From VRUE01 sp963816785 (lineage in GTDB: Bacteria > Actinomycetota > Thermoleophilia > Solirubrobacterales > 70-9), in assembly GCA_963816785.1 (NCBI GenBank), contig CAWFLL010000004.1, forward strand, positions 1,674,001 through 1,738,000: a stretch of 64,000 nucleotides of DNA, read 5' to 3'. The position numbers were made by a program, and so were the translations under genes. The notes under the pieces were generated by a model. It made no database searches, had not been told where the DNA came from, and worked only from the letters and a program-made list of their open reading frames with translations. The first letter of the stretch is position 1. Each line of letters opens with the position of its first letter. Positions 8,699-16,478 of the stretch are shown one piece after another.

Positions 8699-10128
8699 GC
8701 GCCTTCAAGGATCTCGGGCTCGCTCCCGAGATCCAGCAGGCCCTCGACGAGCTGGGATTCGAGGAGCCGACCCCGATCCAGGAGCAGGCGATCCCGGAGC
8801 TGCTCGCCGGCCACGATGTGATCGGGCAGGCGCAGACAGGGACCGGCAAGACGGCCGCCTTCGGCCTGCCGCTGCTTCAGTACCTCGACCCCTCCAGCGA
8901 CGAGGTCCAGGCGATCGTCCTCACCCCGACCCGCGAGCTGTGCATCCAGGTGACCCAGGCCCTGCGGGCCTATGCCGAGCACCTCGAGGTCGAGATCGTC
9001 GCGGTCTTCGGCGGGGCGCCGATCCGCTCCCAGCAGGCCCAGCTCCGGGCCGGCGCCCAGGTCGTCGTCGCCACCGTCGGCCGGATGATGGACCTGATGT
9101 CGCGGCGCTCGCTGGTCCTCACCGCGGCTCGCTACGTCGTCCTCGACGAGGCCGACGAGATGCTCGACCTCGGCTTCATCGAGGACGTCGAGAGGATCCT
9201 GAGGATGTGCCCGAGCGGGCGCCAGACGGCCCTCTTCTCGGCGACGATTCCGCCGCCGGTCCAGCGCCTCGCCGAGGGCTATATGTACGACCCGACGACG
9301 ATCCGGATCACCCCGAAGAAACTCACCCTCGACGCCATCCAGCAGGCCTTCGTCGAGGTTCCCCAGAAGCAGAAGGCGGAGCGCCTGATCGAGCTGCTGA
9401 AGGCCGAGGAGCCCGAGCAGGCGATCATCTTCTGTCGCACGAAAATCGGCGCCTCGAGGCTCGACAAGACCCTGAGGGACCGCGGGCTCGACGTCAAAGC
9501 GCTGCACGGCGACATGAGCCAGGGCTCGCGCGACGGGGTGATGATCGCGTTCAAGGACCACCGGGTGAAGCTCCTGGTTGCGACCGACATCGCGGCGCGT
9601 GGGCTCGACATCGAGCACGTCACCCACGTCATCAACTACGACGTGCCGGCATCCTCGGAAGTCTACGTGCACCGGATCGGGCGCACCGGCCGCGTCGGGC
9701 GCACTGGCCGGGCGATCACCCTCGTCACCCCGGCCCAGCGCGAGGAGATCGACCGGATCGAGCGCGACGTGAAGACCTCGATCGGCGAGTGGGAGAGCCC
9801 CGAGGAGCGGCTCGAGCACGCGCCGCGGCCCCGTCGCCGCGAGCGGCGGGTCCCGAGTGGGGACGGCGGCGGGAAGGCTGCGGCTGCCGGCGAGAGCGTG
9901 AAGCTGTTCGTCAACCGCGGAGAGCGAAGCGGGATCACCGAAGAGGATCTGCGCTGGGCGCTGCGCGAGGGGGCCGTGGTCCCGGAGGAGGCGGTCCACG
10001 AGGTCCGCGTGCTGCACCGCTTCTCCTTCGTCGAGGTCGACCCCGACCAGGCGGAGCGGGCGGTCGAGTTCCTCGACGGGACGAAGCTCAAGGGCAAAGA
10101 GCTCCGACTCGAGCTGGCGAAGACCTAG
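8695..10128 (+). CDS. DEAD-box RNA helicase with DbpA-like C-terminal domain
   Basis: All helicase motifs are present: Q motif GFEEPTPIQEQAIP, motif I AQTGTGKTAA, Ia PTREL, II DEAD, III SAT, V ATDIAARGLD and VI HRIGRTGRVGRTG. Residues about 400-477, after a basic linker, form a DbpA/CsdA-type RNA-binding domain (VKLFVNRGERSGITEEDL to LRLELAKT). The protein therefore probably works in ribosome assembly or RNA remodelling. At 477 residues it is shorter than DeaD. The GTG start overlaps the oxidoreductase stop. Its stop shares CTAG with the convergent response-regulator gene. Confidence 0.93.
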   Translation: MSAFKDLGLAPEIQQALDELGFEEPTPIQEQAIPELLAGHDVIGQAQTGTGKTAAFGLPLLQYLDPSSDEVQAIVLTPTRELCIQVTQALRAYAEHLEVEIVAVFGGAPIRSQQAQLRAGAQVVVATVGRMMDLMSRRSLVLTAARYVVLDEADEMLDLGFIEDVERILRMCPSGRQTALFSATIPPPVQRLAEGYMYDPTTIRITPKKLTLDAIQQAFVEVPQKQKAERLIELLKAEEPEQAIIFCRTKIGASRLDKTLRDRGLDVKALHGDMSQGSRDGVMIAFKDHRVKLLVATDIAARGLDIEHVTHVINYDVPASSEVYVHRIGRTGRVGRTGRAITLVTPAQREEIDRIERDVKTSIGEWESPEERLEHAPRPRRRERRVPSGDGGGKAAAAGESVKLFVNRGERSGITEEDLRWALREGAVVPEEAVHEVRVLHRFSFVEVDPDQAERAVEFLDGTKLKGKELRLELAKT

Positions 10129-10490
10129 CCGCTCGTCAGCTCGGCGATCCGCGCGAACAGCTCCTCGAAGTCGATCGGCTTGGTGACGAAGCCGTCGATA
10201 GCGAGGCCCGCGGCCGAGGCGGCGTCCATCTCGCCCTGATGGGCGCTGACGATCAGCGCCGGAGTGTCGACCCCCGCCGCGCGCAGCTCGCGCAGGGCGT
10301 CGATGCCGGATTTTCCGGGCATCATCGCGTCGAGCAGCATCACCTCCGTCCAGCCCTGGGAATGCTGGATCGTGTCGACCACCTCCTGCCCGTTGGCGGC
10401 GGTCGCGACCTCGTGGCCCTCCATCTCCAGCCTGGTGCGCATCAGCAGCAGGATCGTCTCGGAGTCGTCGGCGACCAGGACCCTCGCCAC
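10125..10490 (-). CDS. Single-domain response regulator (CheY-like)
   Basis: The 121 residues consist only of a receiver domain. The acidic pair is in VLVADDSE, the phospho-acceptor Asp in MLLDAMMPGKSG, the Ser/Thr position in LIVSAHQG and the Lys in VTKPID. There is no DNA-binding or enzymatic output domain, so it should act by protein contact or in a phosphorelay. I chose GTG 10490, one base after the histidine-kinase stop, because it begins exactly at the receiver beta-1 strand; the longer open frame upstream runs over the kinase gene. Pairing with the adjacent kinase is inferred from the operon. Confidence 0.88.
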   Translation of the reverse strand: MARVLVADDSETILLLMRTRLEMEGHEVATAANGQEVVDTIQHSQGWTEVMLLDAMMPGKSGIDALRELRAAGVDTPALIVSAHQGEMDAASAAGLAIDGFVTKPIDFEELFARIAELTSG

Positions 10491-10491
10491 C

Positions 10492-11808
10492 TCAGCCCTC
10501 CGTCCCCGTCCAGCCGACGCCGGCCCGGTCCAGCGCGGGTGTGGCAGGCAGGCGGAAGCGGAAGGTCGAGCCGTCCCCCGGTGCCGATTCGACCCAGATC
10601 GAGCCGCCGTGCAGCTCGACCAGCGATTTCGAGATCGCGAGGCCGAGGCCGGTGCCGCCGACCCGCTGGGTGAGGCCGGCTTCGCCACGGGTGAAGCGCT
10701 CGAATATGTGGTCGATCTGCTCGATCTGGATACCGGGCCCGTCGTCGATCACCGCAATCTCCACCTCGGTATCGACTCTCCGCGCTTCCACCTCGATACC
10801 CGCTCCTTCAGGGCTGTACTCGTTGGCGTTGGTGAGCAGGTTCACCAGCACCTGGCGGATTCTGTCGGCGTCGGCATTCACCGGCGGCAGGTCGGGCTCG
10901 ATGCTCTCCGTCAGCGTCTGGCGTTTTCCCTCGATCTGGCCCCGCATCGTCCGCACCGCCTCCTCGACGAGCTGGGAGGGCTCGACGAGGACCGGTTTGA
11001 TCGTCAGCCGCCCGGCGTTGCTGCGGGCGAGGTCGAGGAGGTCGTTGAGGAGGCGGACCAGGTGGCGGCTGTTGTCGAGGATCACCTCGACGGTCTCGGC
11101 CTGCTTCGGCGAGAGCCTTTCGCGCTCCAGCATCAGCAGCTCGGCGAACCCCTGGACCGCGGTCAGCGGGCTGCGGAGCTCGTGCGAGGTCGTTAGCACG
11201 AACTCGTCTTTCATCCGGTCCAGCTGGTCGCGTTCGCCGGCCCGGCGCTGCAGCTCCTCAGCCATGTTGTTGAAGGCCGTGCCGAGCGCAGCGGTCTCGG
11301 AGAGGCCCCCCACCGTGACCCGCGCGTCGAGGTCTCCGCTGGCCAGCCGCCCCGAGGCCGCCACCAGGTCATCGAGCGGCCGTCGCATCGAGGAGATCAG
11401 CCCGCTGAACAGCAGCGCCGCCCCGGTCAGCCCGGCGATCAGGCCCGCTCCGACCAGCAGGGCCGTGTCGCGGGTCTTGTCGTCGATCTCGTCCCTCAGG
11501 ACCTGGCGCTGATCGTGTTGGAAGACGATCAGTTTCCGCGCCTCGGCCGGCCTCTCCCCCCGCGCCAGCTGGTTGCGCGCCTGGATCTCGCGCTGGTAGG
11601 AGCGGGCGGTGGCGTTCTCGAAGTCCTGGCGCTGCTGGAGGAAGCGCGCCACCCCGATCACGGCGAGGGCGGTAAGCACCGCGAAGGCGATCGCGAAGCC
11701 GATCGTCAGCCGGTTTGCCAGCGACGGGCTCAGCCTCAGGCGTCGTCGGGAATATGCTTGCGAGCCGATGGGCGACGAGGCTACAGGCACCGACCACCGC
11801 ACCGTCAC
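10492..11808 (-). CDS. Membrane sensor histidine kinase
   Basis: There are two transmembrane segments, at about residues 32-52 and 114-134, flanking a short extracytoplasmic helix-rich sensor region. A HAMP domain follows (about 135-188), then HisKA with the phospho-accepting His in TSHELRSPLTAVQGF. The ATPase has the N box NLLTNANEYSPEG, G1 DDGPGIQ, F box FERFTR and G2 GGTGLGLAIS. The start is unsettled: GTG or ATG codons at 11790-11808 lie inside the divergent APH gene, and only CTG codons occur between there and the first membrane helix. Some overlap or a CTG start is therefore needed. It is immediately followed by the single-domain receiver gene. Confidence 0.88.
   Translation of the reverse strand: MTVRWSVPVASSPIGSQAYSRRRLRLSPSLANRLTIGFAIAFAVLTALAVIGVARFLQQRQDFENATARSYQREIQARNQLARGERPAEARKLIVFQHDQRQVLRDEIDDKTRDTALLVGAGLIAGLTGAALLFSGLISSMRRPLDDLVAASGRLASGDLDARVTVGGLSETAALGTAFNNMAEELQRRAGERDQLDRMKDEFVLTTSHELRSPLTAVQGFAELLMLERERLSPKQAETVEVILDNSRHLVRLLNDLLDLARSNAGRLTIKPVLVEPSQLVEEAVRTMRGQIEGKRQTLTESIEPDLPPVNADADRIRQVLVNLLTNANEYSPEGAGIEVEARRVDTEVEIAVIDDGPGIQIEQIDHIFERFTRGEAGLTQRVGGTGLGLAISKSLVELHGGSIWVESAPGDGSTFRFRLPATPALDRAGVGWTGTEG
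11753..11758 (+). promoter_or_regulatory. -10 box of the APH-type kinase (leaderless)
   Basis: TATGCT ends nine bases before ATG 11768 and supports that start over the longer upstream frame. Confidence 0.5.
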
Positions 11809-12835
11809 CGAGCAGGAGGGAATCGACCGTGCGGGCGTCGAAGCCTGGTTCGGTCAGAACGTCGAGGGGGCCGAGCTTCCGCTCGCCTTCGAGCGGATAT
11901 CCGGCGGCCATTCGAACCTGACCTTCGGCGTCACCGACGCGGCCGGCCACCGCTGGGCCCTGCGCCGGCCACCGCTGGGCAAACGGCTCGGGTCCGCCCA
12001 CGACATGTCGCGCGAGCACAAGGTGGTCTCGGCGCTGGGCCCGACCGAGGTCCCGGTGGCTCCGATCGTCGGGCTCTGCGAGGACGAGAGCGTCAACGAG
12101 GCCCCCTTCTACGTGATGGAGTTCGTCGAGGGCCCGATCCTGCGCTCCAAGGCCGACGCGGAGGCGTTCCCGGATGAGGACGACCGACGCGCGATCGGCG
12201 AGCGCGTGATCGACACCCTGGCCGCGATTCACGCCGTCGACCCGGACGCTGTCGGCCTCGGCGACCTCGGGCGCAAGGAGGACTACGTCGCCCGCCAGCT
12301 CCACCGCTGGCAGGGGCAGTGGGAGAAGTCGAAGACGCGTGAGCTGGAGCTGATCGACTCGGTCCACGAGCGCCTCTCGGCCCGCATCCCCGAGCAGGGG
12401 CCGGCGACGATCGTCCATGGCGACTACCGCCTCGACAACATGATCCTGACTCCGGCGGGCGAGGTGGCGGCGGTGGTCGACTGGGAGCTCTGCACCCTGG
12501 GCGACCCGCTCGCCGACGTCGGTCTGCTGATGGACTACTGGTCGGAGCCCGGCGACGAGCTGATTCCCCTGGCCGAGCCGGCGACGATCGAGCCCGGGTT
12601 CCCGTCGCGCCAGGAGTTGAAGGCGCGCTATGCCGAGCGCTCAGGCCGCGATCTCTCCCAGCTCGACTTCTTCGTCGCGCTCGGCTACTGGAAGCTGGCG
12701 ATCATCCTCGAGGGCGTCTACGCACGCTACGCCGCCGGCCAGTACGGCAAGACCGACGAGGGCATCCACCACTTCGCCACCGTGGTCGAGAGCCTCGCCA
12801 CCGCCGCCGACGAGGCGGAGCGGCGCAGCTCGTAG
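11768..12835 (+). CDS. APH-family phosphotransferase, ACAD10-like
   Basis: The protein has 355 residues and a choline/aminoglycoside kinase fold. The nucleotide loop is ISGGHSNLTFGV, the Brenner motif is HGDYRLDNMIL at about residue 217, and the metal-binding Asp is in VVDWELCTLGDPLADVG. This subgroup occurs with acyl-CoA dehydrogenases; in animals the fused ACAD10/11 kinases phosphorylate 4-hydroxyacyl-CoAs. That role here is an inference, supported only by the acyl-CoA dehydrogenase gene 1.6 kb away. It is not evidence of antibiotic resistance. Confidence 0.85.
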   Translation: MGDEATGTDHRTVTEQEGIDRAGVEAWFGQNVEGAELPLAFERISGGHSNLTFGVTDAAGHRWALRRPPLGKRLGSAHDMSREHKVVSALGPTEVPVAPIVGLCEDESVNEAPFYVMEFVEGPILRSKADAEAFPDEDDRRAIGERVIDTLAAIHAVDPDAVGLGDLGRKEDYVARQLHRWQGQWEKSKTRELELIDSVHERLSARIPEQGPATIVHGDYRLDNMILTPAGEVAAVVDWELCTLGDPLADVGLLMDYWSEPGDELIPLAEPATIEPGFPSRQELKARYAERSGRDLSQLDFFVALGYWKLAIILEGVYARYAAGQYGKTDEGIHHFATVVESLATAADEAERRSS

Positions 12836-12866
12836 GGACCGGCGCCTCAACTGACGGCCAGCGGGT

Positions 12867-12872
12867 TTGACT
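12867..12872 (+). promoter_or_regulatory. Possible -35 element of the secreted-protein operon
   Basis: TTGACT stands in the 116-base gap before the first secreted repeat protein. With 17 bases of spacing the -10 position would be GAGGTT, which is poor, so this may belong to an alternative sigma factor. Confidence 0.25.
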
Positions 12873-12951
12873 TGAGCCCGGCCGGGTGAGAGGTTCAGAG
12901 CCTGCCAGGTCAGGCGGGCTCAGCAGGCCCGAGATCAAGGAGAGCACCCCG

Positions 12952-13668
12952 ATGAAGCAGATCCGCAGCCGGCTCAGCTACGCCAACGTGATGTCGACGA
13001 TCGGCGTCTTCCTCCTCCTCGGCACCGGAGCCGCGATCGCCGCCAAACAGGTCCTGCCGAAGAAGAGCGTCGGCACCAAGCAGCTCAAGGCCAACGCGGT
13101 GACGACGGCGAAACTGAAGAAAAACGCGGTCACCAAGGCGAAGATCAAGAACAACGCCGTCGACGGCTCGAAGATCTCCGACGGGTCGGTCACCGGCACC
13201 GAGATCAACGCCGCGACCACGCCGTTCTCGCGGATCGTCTACGAGGCGAGGGGGAGCGGGACGGTCACCGTTCCGATCAGCCCCGATCCCCCCGGGCCCT
13301 ACCCCCTCGCCAACCCCACCTACACGCAGGAGCCCGATCGCGACGACACCTATTTGGGCGCGGTGGACGTCACCTTCGATCCTGGCTGCACGACCCCTCG
13401 GGACGCCACCGCCTACCTGGAGGTCGATCCGGCTGATCCCAGCAATCTCAGTGAGGCGGACGTAATAGGGATCGGAGCCGTCCGGGACGAGAGCGGTGGT
13501 GGCCTGCTCAGCAGGAGGATCAATATAGGTCCGTACTACAGCTCGGTGCGGTTCCAGCAGAGCACGCCGAGCAATCACTCACTCCACATCTTCGTCCAGG
13601 GACATTGCAAAGCCGGCGCCGGGATCTCAGCGACCTTCGGCGCGGTCGACGTGATCGGCACGAAGTAG
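12952..13668 (+). CDS. Secreted decapeptide-repeat protein (copy A)
   Basis: The protein has 238 residues. Residues 12-31 are a signal or anchor segment (VMSTIGVFLLLGTGAAIAA). About four ten-residue repeats follow, of the form [QK]-[LI]-K-x-N-A-V-T-x-A (for example KLKKNAVTKA, KIKNNAVDGS), and then a beta-rich C-terminal domain of about 150 residues with two cysteines. Such repeats are frequent in exported proteins of Thermoleophilia-type genomes; their function is not established. ATG 12952 has GGAGA upstream, whereas the earlier GTG would put 22 residues before the signal. A close paralogue follows seven bases after its stop. Confidence 0.75.
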   Translation: MKQIRSRLSYANVMSTIGVFLLLGTGAAIAAKQVLPKKSVGTKQLKANAVTTAKLKKNAVTKAKIKNNAVDGSKISDGSVTGTEINAATTPFSRIVYEARGSGTVTVPISPDPPGPYPLANPTYTQEPDRDDTYLGAVDVTFDPGCTTPRDATAYLEVDPADPSNLSEADVIGIGAVRDESGGGLLSRRINIGPYYSSVRFQQSTPSNHSLHIFVQGHCKAGAGISATFGAVDVIGTK

Positions 13669-13675
13669 GCGGGCA

Positions 13676-14356
13676 GTGCGCCTCTCCTACGCGAACGTGA
13701 TGTCGACCCTCTTCGTCTTCCTCGCGCTGGGCGGAGCCACCGCGATCGCCGCCAGACAGGCCCTGCCGAAGAAGAGCGCCGGCACCACGCAGCTCAAGGC
13801 CAACGCGGTGACGACGGCGAAAATCAAGAAAAACGCGGTCACCAAAGCGAAGATCAAGAACAGCGCCATCGACGGCTCGAAGATCGCCGACGGCTCGCTC
13901 ACCGGCGCCGAGATCAACGCGACGACGACACCCTTCTCCCGGATCGTCTTCGAGGCGAGGGGAAACGGGACGTTCCCGCTCCCAGGGCTCTACCACCTCG
14001 CCAACCCCGTCTACACGCAGCAGCCCGGTCGCGACGACACCTACGTCGGCGCCCTCGACGTCACCTTCCAACCCAGTTGCCTTCCCCCGCGTAGCGCTGC
14101 CGCGTATGTATTGCTCGATCCGCCTGATCTGAACAACCTCAGCGAGTACGACATCGTGGCCTACGGCGTCATCCATGACGTGGCAGGTGGCGCACCGAGC
14201 AAGAGAATCAATATCGGCCCCTTCATCGGTCAGCGCTTTCAGTCGAGCTCACCTGGCAATCACACCCTCTATCTCTACGCGGATGTGAACTGCGAAGGAG
14301 GGAGCACTGGCGCGAGTGCCAGCTTTGGGGCCGTTGACGTGATCAGCGTCGGGTAG
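13676..14356 (+). CDS. Secreted decapeptide-repeat protein (copy B, tandem paralogue)
   Basis: A 226-residue paralogue of the preceding gene. It begins at GTG 13676 with RLSYANVMSTLFVFLALGG, so it lacks the first residues (KQIRS) of copy A. The repeat block (QLKANAVTTA, KIKKNAVTKA, KIKNSAIDGS, KIADGSLTGA) is almost identical to copy A at DNA level, while the C-terminal domain has diverged strongly. That pattern fits tandem duplication with conservation of the repeats. Both end in a similar SFGAVDVI segment and keep two C-terminal-domain cysteines. An extracellular or surface role is inferred. Confidence 0.75.
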   Translation: MRLSYANVMSTLFVFLALGGATAIAARQALPKKSAGTTQLKANAVTTAKIKKNAVTKAKIKNSAIDGSKIADGSLTGAEINATTTPFSRIVFEARGNGTFPLPGLYHLANPVYTQQPGRDDTYVGALDVTFQPSCLPPRSAAAYVLLDPPDLNNLSEYDIVAYGVIHDVAGGAPSKRINIGPFIGQRFQSSSPGNHTLYLYADVNCEGGSTGASASFGAVDVISVG

Positions 14357-14390
14357 GCCGCCCTCGACCGCAGGCTGTTCCTGGATGTGC

Positions 14391-15653
14391 TCAGATCGGG
14401 CGCGGCGCGTGCTTCGGCTCGAGCTCTCCGGCCGCCTCCGCCTCGGCGCGCTTCGCCCAGCGGTTGAGCTCGCGGCGGGCGAGGACCATTTTGTGGACCT
14501 CGTCGGGGCCGTCGGCGAGCCGCAGCATCCGGCTGAAGCGCCACAGCGTCGCGAGCGGGGTGTCGTCTGTCATCCCCAGTGAGCCGTGGACCTGGATCGC
14601 GCGGTCGAGGACGTTCATGACGATGTTGGCGGCGATCACCTTGATCGCCGAGATCGACTGGCGGGCGGCGCGCTTGCCGTCGGTGTCCATCTTCCAGGCC
14701 GCGTACATCGTCAGCAGCCGGGCCTGGTCGATCTCCATCCGCGAGGCGGCGATCGCCTCCTGCACGAACTGCTTCTCGCCCAGCGGCCCGCCGAATGCCT
14801 GGCGCTCGTTGGCGCGGCGGCACATCATCTCCAGCGCCCGCTCGGCGGTGCCGATCGCCCGCATGCAGTGGTGGATCCGGCCGGGGCCGAGGCGGTCCTG
14901 GGCGATCGCGAAGCCGGCCGCCTGCTGGCCGAGCAGGTTGGCGGCCGGGACCCGGACCTCTTCGTAGCGGATCTCGCAGTGGCCGGGCCCGGCGGCGTGG
15001 CCCATGACCGATATCGGGCGGATCAGGTTGAAGCCCGGCGCGTCGGTGGGGACGCAGATCATCGACGCCCGTGCGTAGGGGTGGGCGTCGGGGTCGGTGA
15101 CGACCATCGCGATCGCCAGATCCGCCCCGACCGCGCCCGAGGTGAACCACTTGTGGCCGTCGATCACCCACTCCTCGCCGTCGCGCACCCCCCGCGCTTG
15201 GAGGAGGGTCGGGTCCGAGCCGGAGACGTCGGGCTCGGTCATCGAGAAGCAGGAGCGGATCTGCCCCTCGAGCAGCGGCTCGAGCCAGCGCTGGCGCTGC
15301 TCCTCGGTCCCGTGCTCGGCGAGGATCTCCATGTTGCCCGTGTCGGGGGCAGCGCAGTTGAAGGCCATCGGGGCCGCGGCGGGGCTGCGTCCCATCTCCT
15401 CGCAGAGCAGCCCGTACTCCCAGTTGCTGAGCCCGGGGCCGAATCGCTCGTCGGGCATGAACAGGTTCCAGAGGCCCTCCGACCTCGCTTTCTCGCGGAT
15501 CTCGACGAGGATCTTGGGGTAGGGGACGCCTGGCGCGACCTCGGCGTCGAGGGCCTCCATGATCTCCCGCTCCTGGGGGTAGATCTGCTCGTCCATGAAG
15601 TCGAGGATGCGCTCCCGGAGGGTCTCGACCTGGGGGCTCGGCTTGAAGTCCAT
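14391..15653 (-). CDS. Acyl-CoA dehydrogenase
   Basis: A 420-residue flavoprotein of the acyl-CoA dehydrogenase family. The FAD/substrate segment is CFSMTEPDVSGSDPT with IDGHKWFTSGA. The C-terminal helical domain has RQAFGGPLGEKQFVQEAIAASRMEID and the FAD-contacting QVHGSLGMTDDTPLATLWR. It oxidises an acyl-CoA to the 2-enoyl form and passes electrons to ETF; chain length and branching cannot be told. It lies 14 bases after the RibD-like reductase stop on the same strand. This subgroup often occurs with APH-type kinases, one of which is encoded nearby. Confidence 0.93.
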   Translation of the reverse strand: MDFKPSPQVETLRERILDFMDEQIYPQEREIMEALDAEVAPGVPYPKILVEIREKARSEGLWNLFMPDERFGPGLSNWEYGLLCEEMGRSPAAAPMAFNCAAPDTGNMEILAEHGTEEQRQRWLEPLLEGQIRSCFSMTEPDVSGSDPTLLQARGVRDGEEWVIDGHKWFTSGAVGADLAIAMVVTDPDAHPYARASMICVPTDAPGFNLIRPISVMGHAAGPGHCEIRYEEVRVPAANLLGQQAAGFAIAQDRLGPGRIHHCMRAIGTAERALEMMCRRANERQAFGGPLGEKQFVQEAIAASRMEIDQARLLTMYAAWKMDTDGKRAARQSISAIKVIAANIVMNVLDRAIQVHGSLGMTDDTPLATLWRFSRMLRLADGPDEVHKMVLARRELNRWAKRAEAEAAGELEPKHAPRPI

Positions 15654-15667
15654 CGGCGGTGATCCTT

Positions 15668-16399
15668 TCAGGTCCGGCCGTAGCGGGCGAACAGCTCGCC
15701 GTCCTCCTCCAGCAGCCAGCTCAGCTCCAGCGCGGCGATCCGCGGAAGCTCCCCCTCGATGATCCTCGGCGCCTCGCCCCCGGCCAACTTCGGCGCGATC
15801 GTCAGGAAGAGGTCGTCGACCAGGTCGGCGGCCTCGAGTTGTGCGTGGAGGCGGGGCCCGCCCTCGCAGAGCAGCGCCCGGATGCCGCGCTCGTGGCGGA
15901 GGTGTCGCATCGCCTCCGAGAGGTCGACGGCACCCTCATGCCGGACGACCCGGAGCGAGGTCGCCGTCTCGGGGGGTTCGGCCTCAGACGCGGTGAAGAT
16001 CAGCACCCGGCCGCCGCCCTCGGTGAACAGCGGCGCGTCCCAGGGCAGGTCGAGGCGGGCGCTGACGATCACCATCAGCGGGTCGTGGGGGAGGCCGAGG
16101 CGCTCGCGCCGCTCGCGCTTCTCCTGGCTGGCGATGAGGCTGCCATAGCGCTCGGCGCGCATCGTCCCCGCCCCGATCATCACCGCGTCGAATCGGTTTC
16201 GCAGCCCGGCAAGCATCGCGGTGTCGGTGGCTGACCCGATCGGCCCCGAGACGCCGCCGATCGAGGCCCGCCCGTCGACGGTCGTGGCGAAGTTCATCGC
16301 GACGAACGGGCGATCGTCGTGCGGCTGCTCCCAGGGGCGGTAGGTCTCGAGCTGGCCCTCGACGCTGGTCTCGGCGGGGTCGGGGATCAGGCGGCGCAC
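15668..16399 (-). CDS. RibD C-terminal-type (dihydrofolate reductase-fold) reductase
   Basis: The 243 residues correspond to the reductase half of RibD without the deaminase domain. The strand and loop MNFATTVDGRASIGG and the NADPH segment DAVMIGAGTMRAERYG lead to the C-terminal LLCEGGPRLHAQL and FLTIAPKLAGG. It may reduce the pyrimidine intermediate of riboflavin synthesis or be a related reductase; no rib genes are near. The GTG start has the -10 box TAGTCT seven bases upstream, and a large hairpin lies just before that. Confidence 0.82.
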   Translation of the reverse strand: MRRLIPDPAETSVEGQLETYRPWEQPHDDRPFVAMNFATTVDGRASIGGVSGPIGSATDTAMLAGLRNRFDAVMIGAGTMRAERYGSLIASQEKRERRERLGLPHDPLMVIVSARLDLPWDAPLFTEGGGRVLIFTASEAEPPETATSLRVVRHEGAVDLSEAMRHLRHERGIRALLCEGGPRLHAQLEAADLVDDLFLTIAPKLAGGEAPRIIEGELPRIAALELSWLLEEDGELFARYGRT

Positions 16400-16406
16400 C
16401 CGGCGG

Positions 16407-16412
16407 AGACTA
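16407..16412 (-). promoter_or_regulatory. -10 box of the RibD-like reductase (leaderless)
   Basis: TAGTCT on the minus strand lies seven bases before GTG 16399. Confidence 0.5.
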
Positions 16413-16416
16413 TTGG

Positions 16417-16461
16417 CGCGAACGCAGTTTGTCCCGCTATGCGGGAAGAACTGCGTTCGCG
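16417..16461. terminator. Long near-perfect hairpin between sulfotransferase and RibD-like gene
   Basis: Arms of 13 bases at 16417-16429 and 16449-16461 match perfectly (GCGAACGCAGTT and its complement). A second five-base stem CCCGC/GCGGG lies inside at 16433-16437 and 16441-16445, around the loop TAT. It follows the sulfotransferase stop by 17 bases and abuts the -10 box of the next gene. There is no T-tract. It may end or stabilise the sulfotransferase message, or act as an operator. Confidence 0.6.
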
Positions 16462-16478
16462 GTCGCCGGGGCGGCCGA

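Noticed and set aside
12886..12951. Longer start (GTG 12886) for the first secreted repeat protein
   Set aside because: It would place 22 residues before the signal segment. ATG 12952 has a ribosome site and matches the paralogue.
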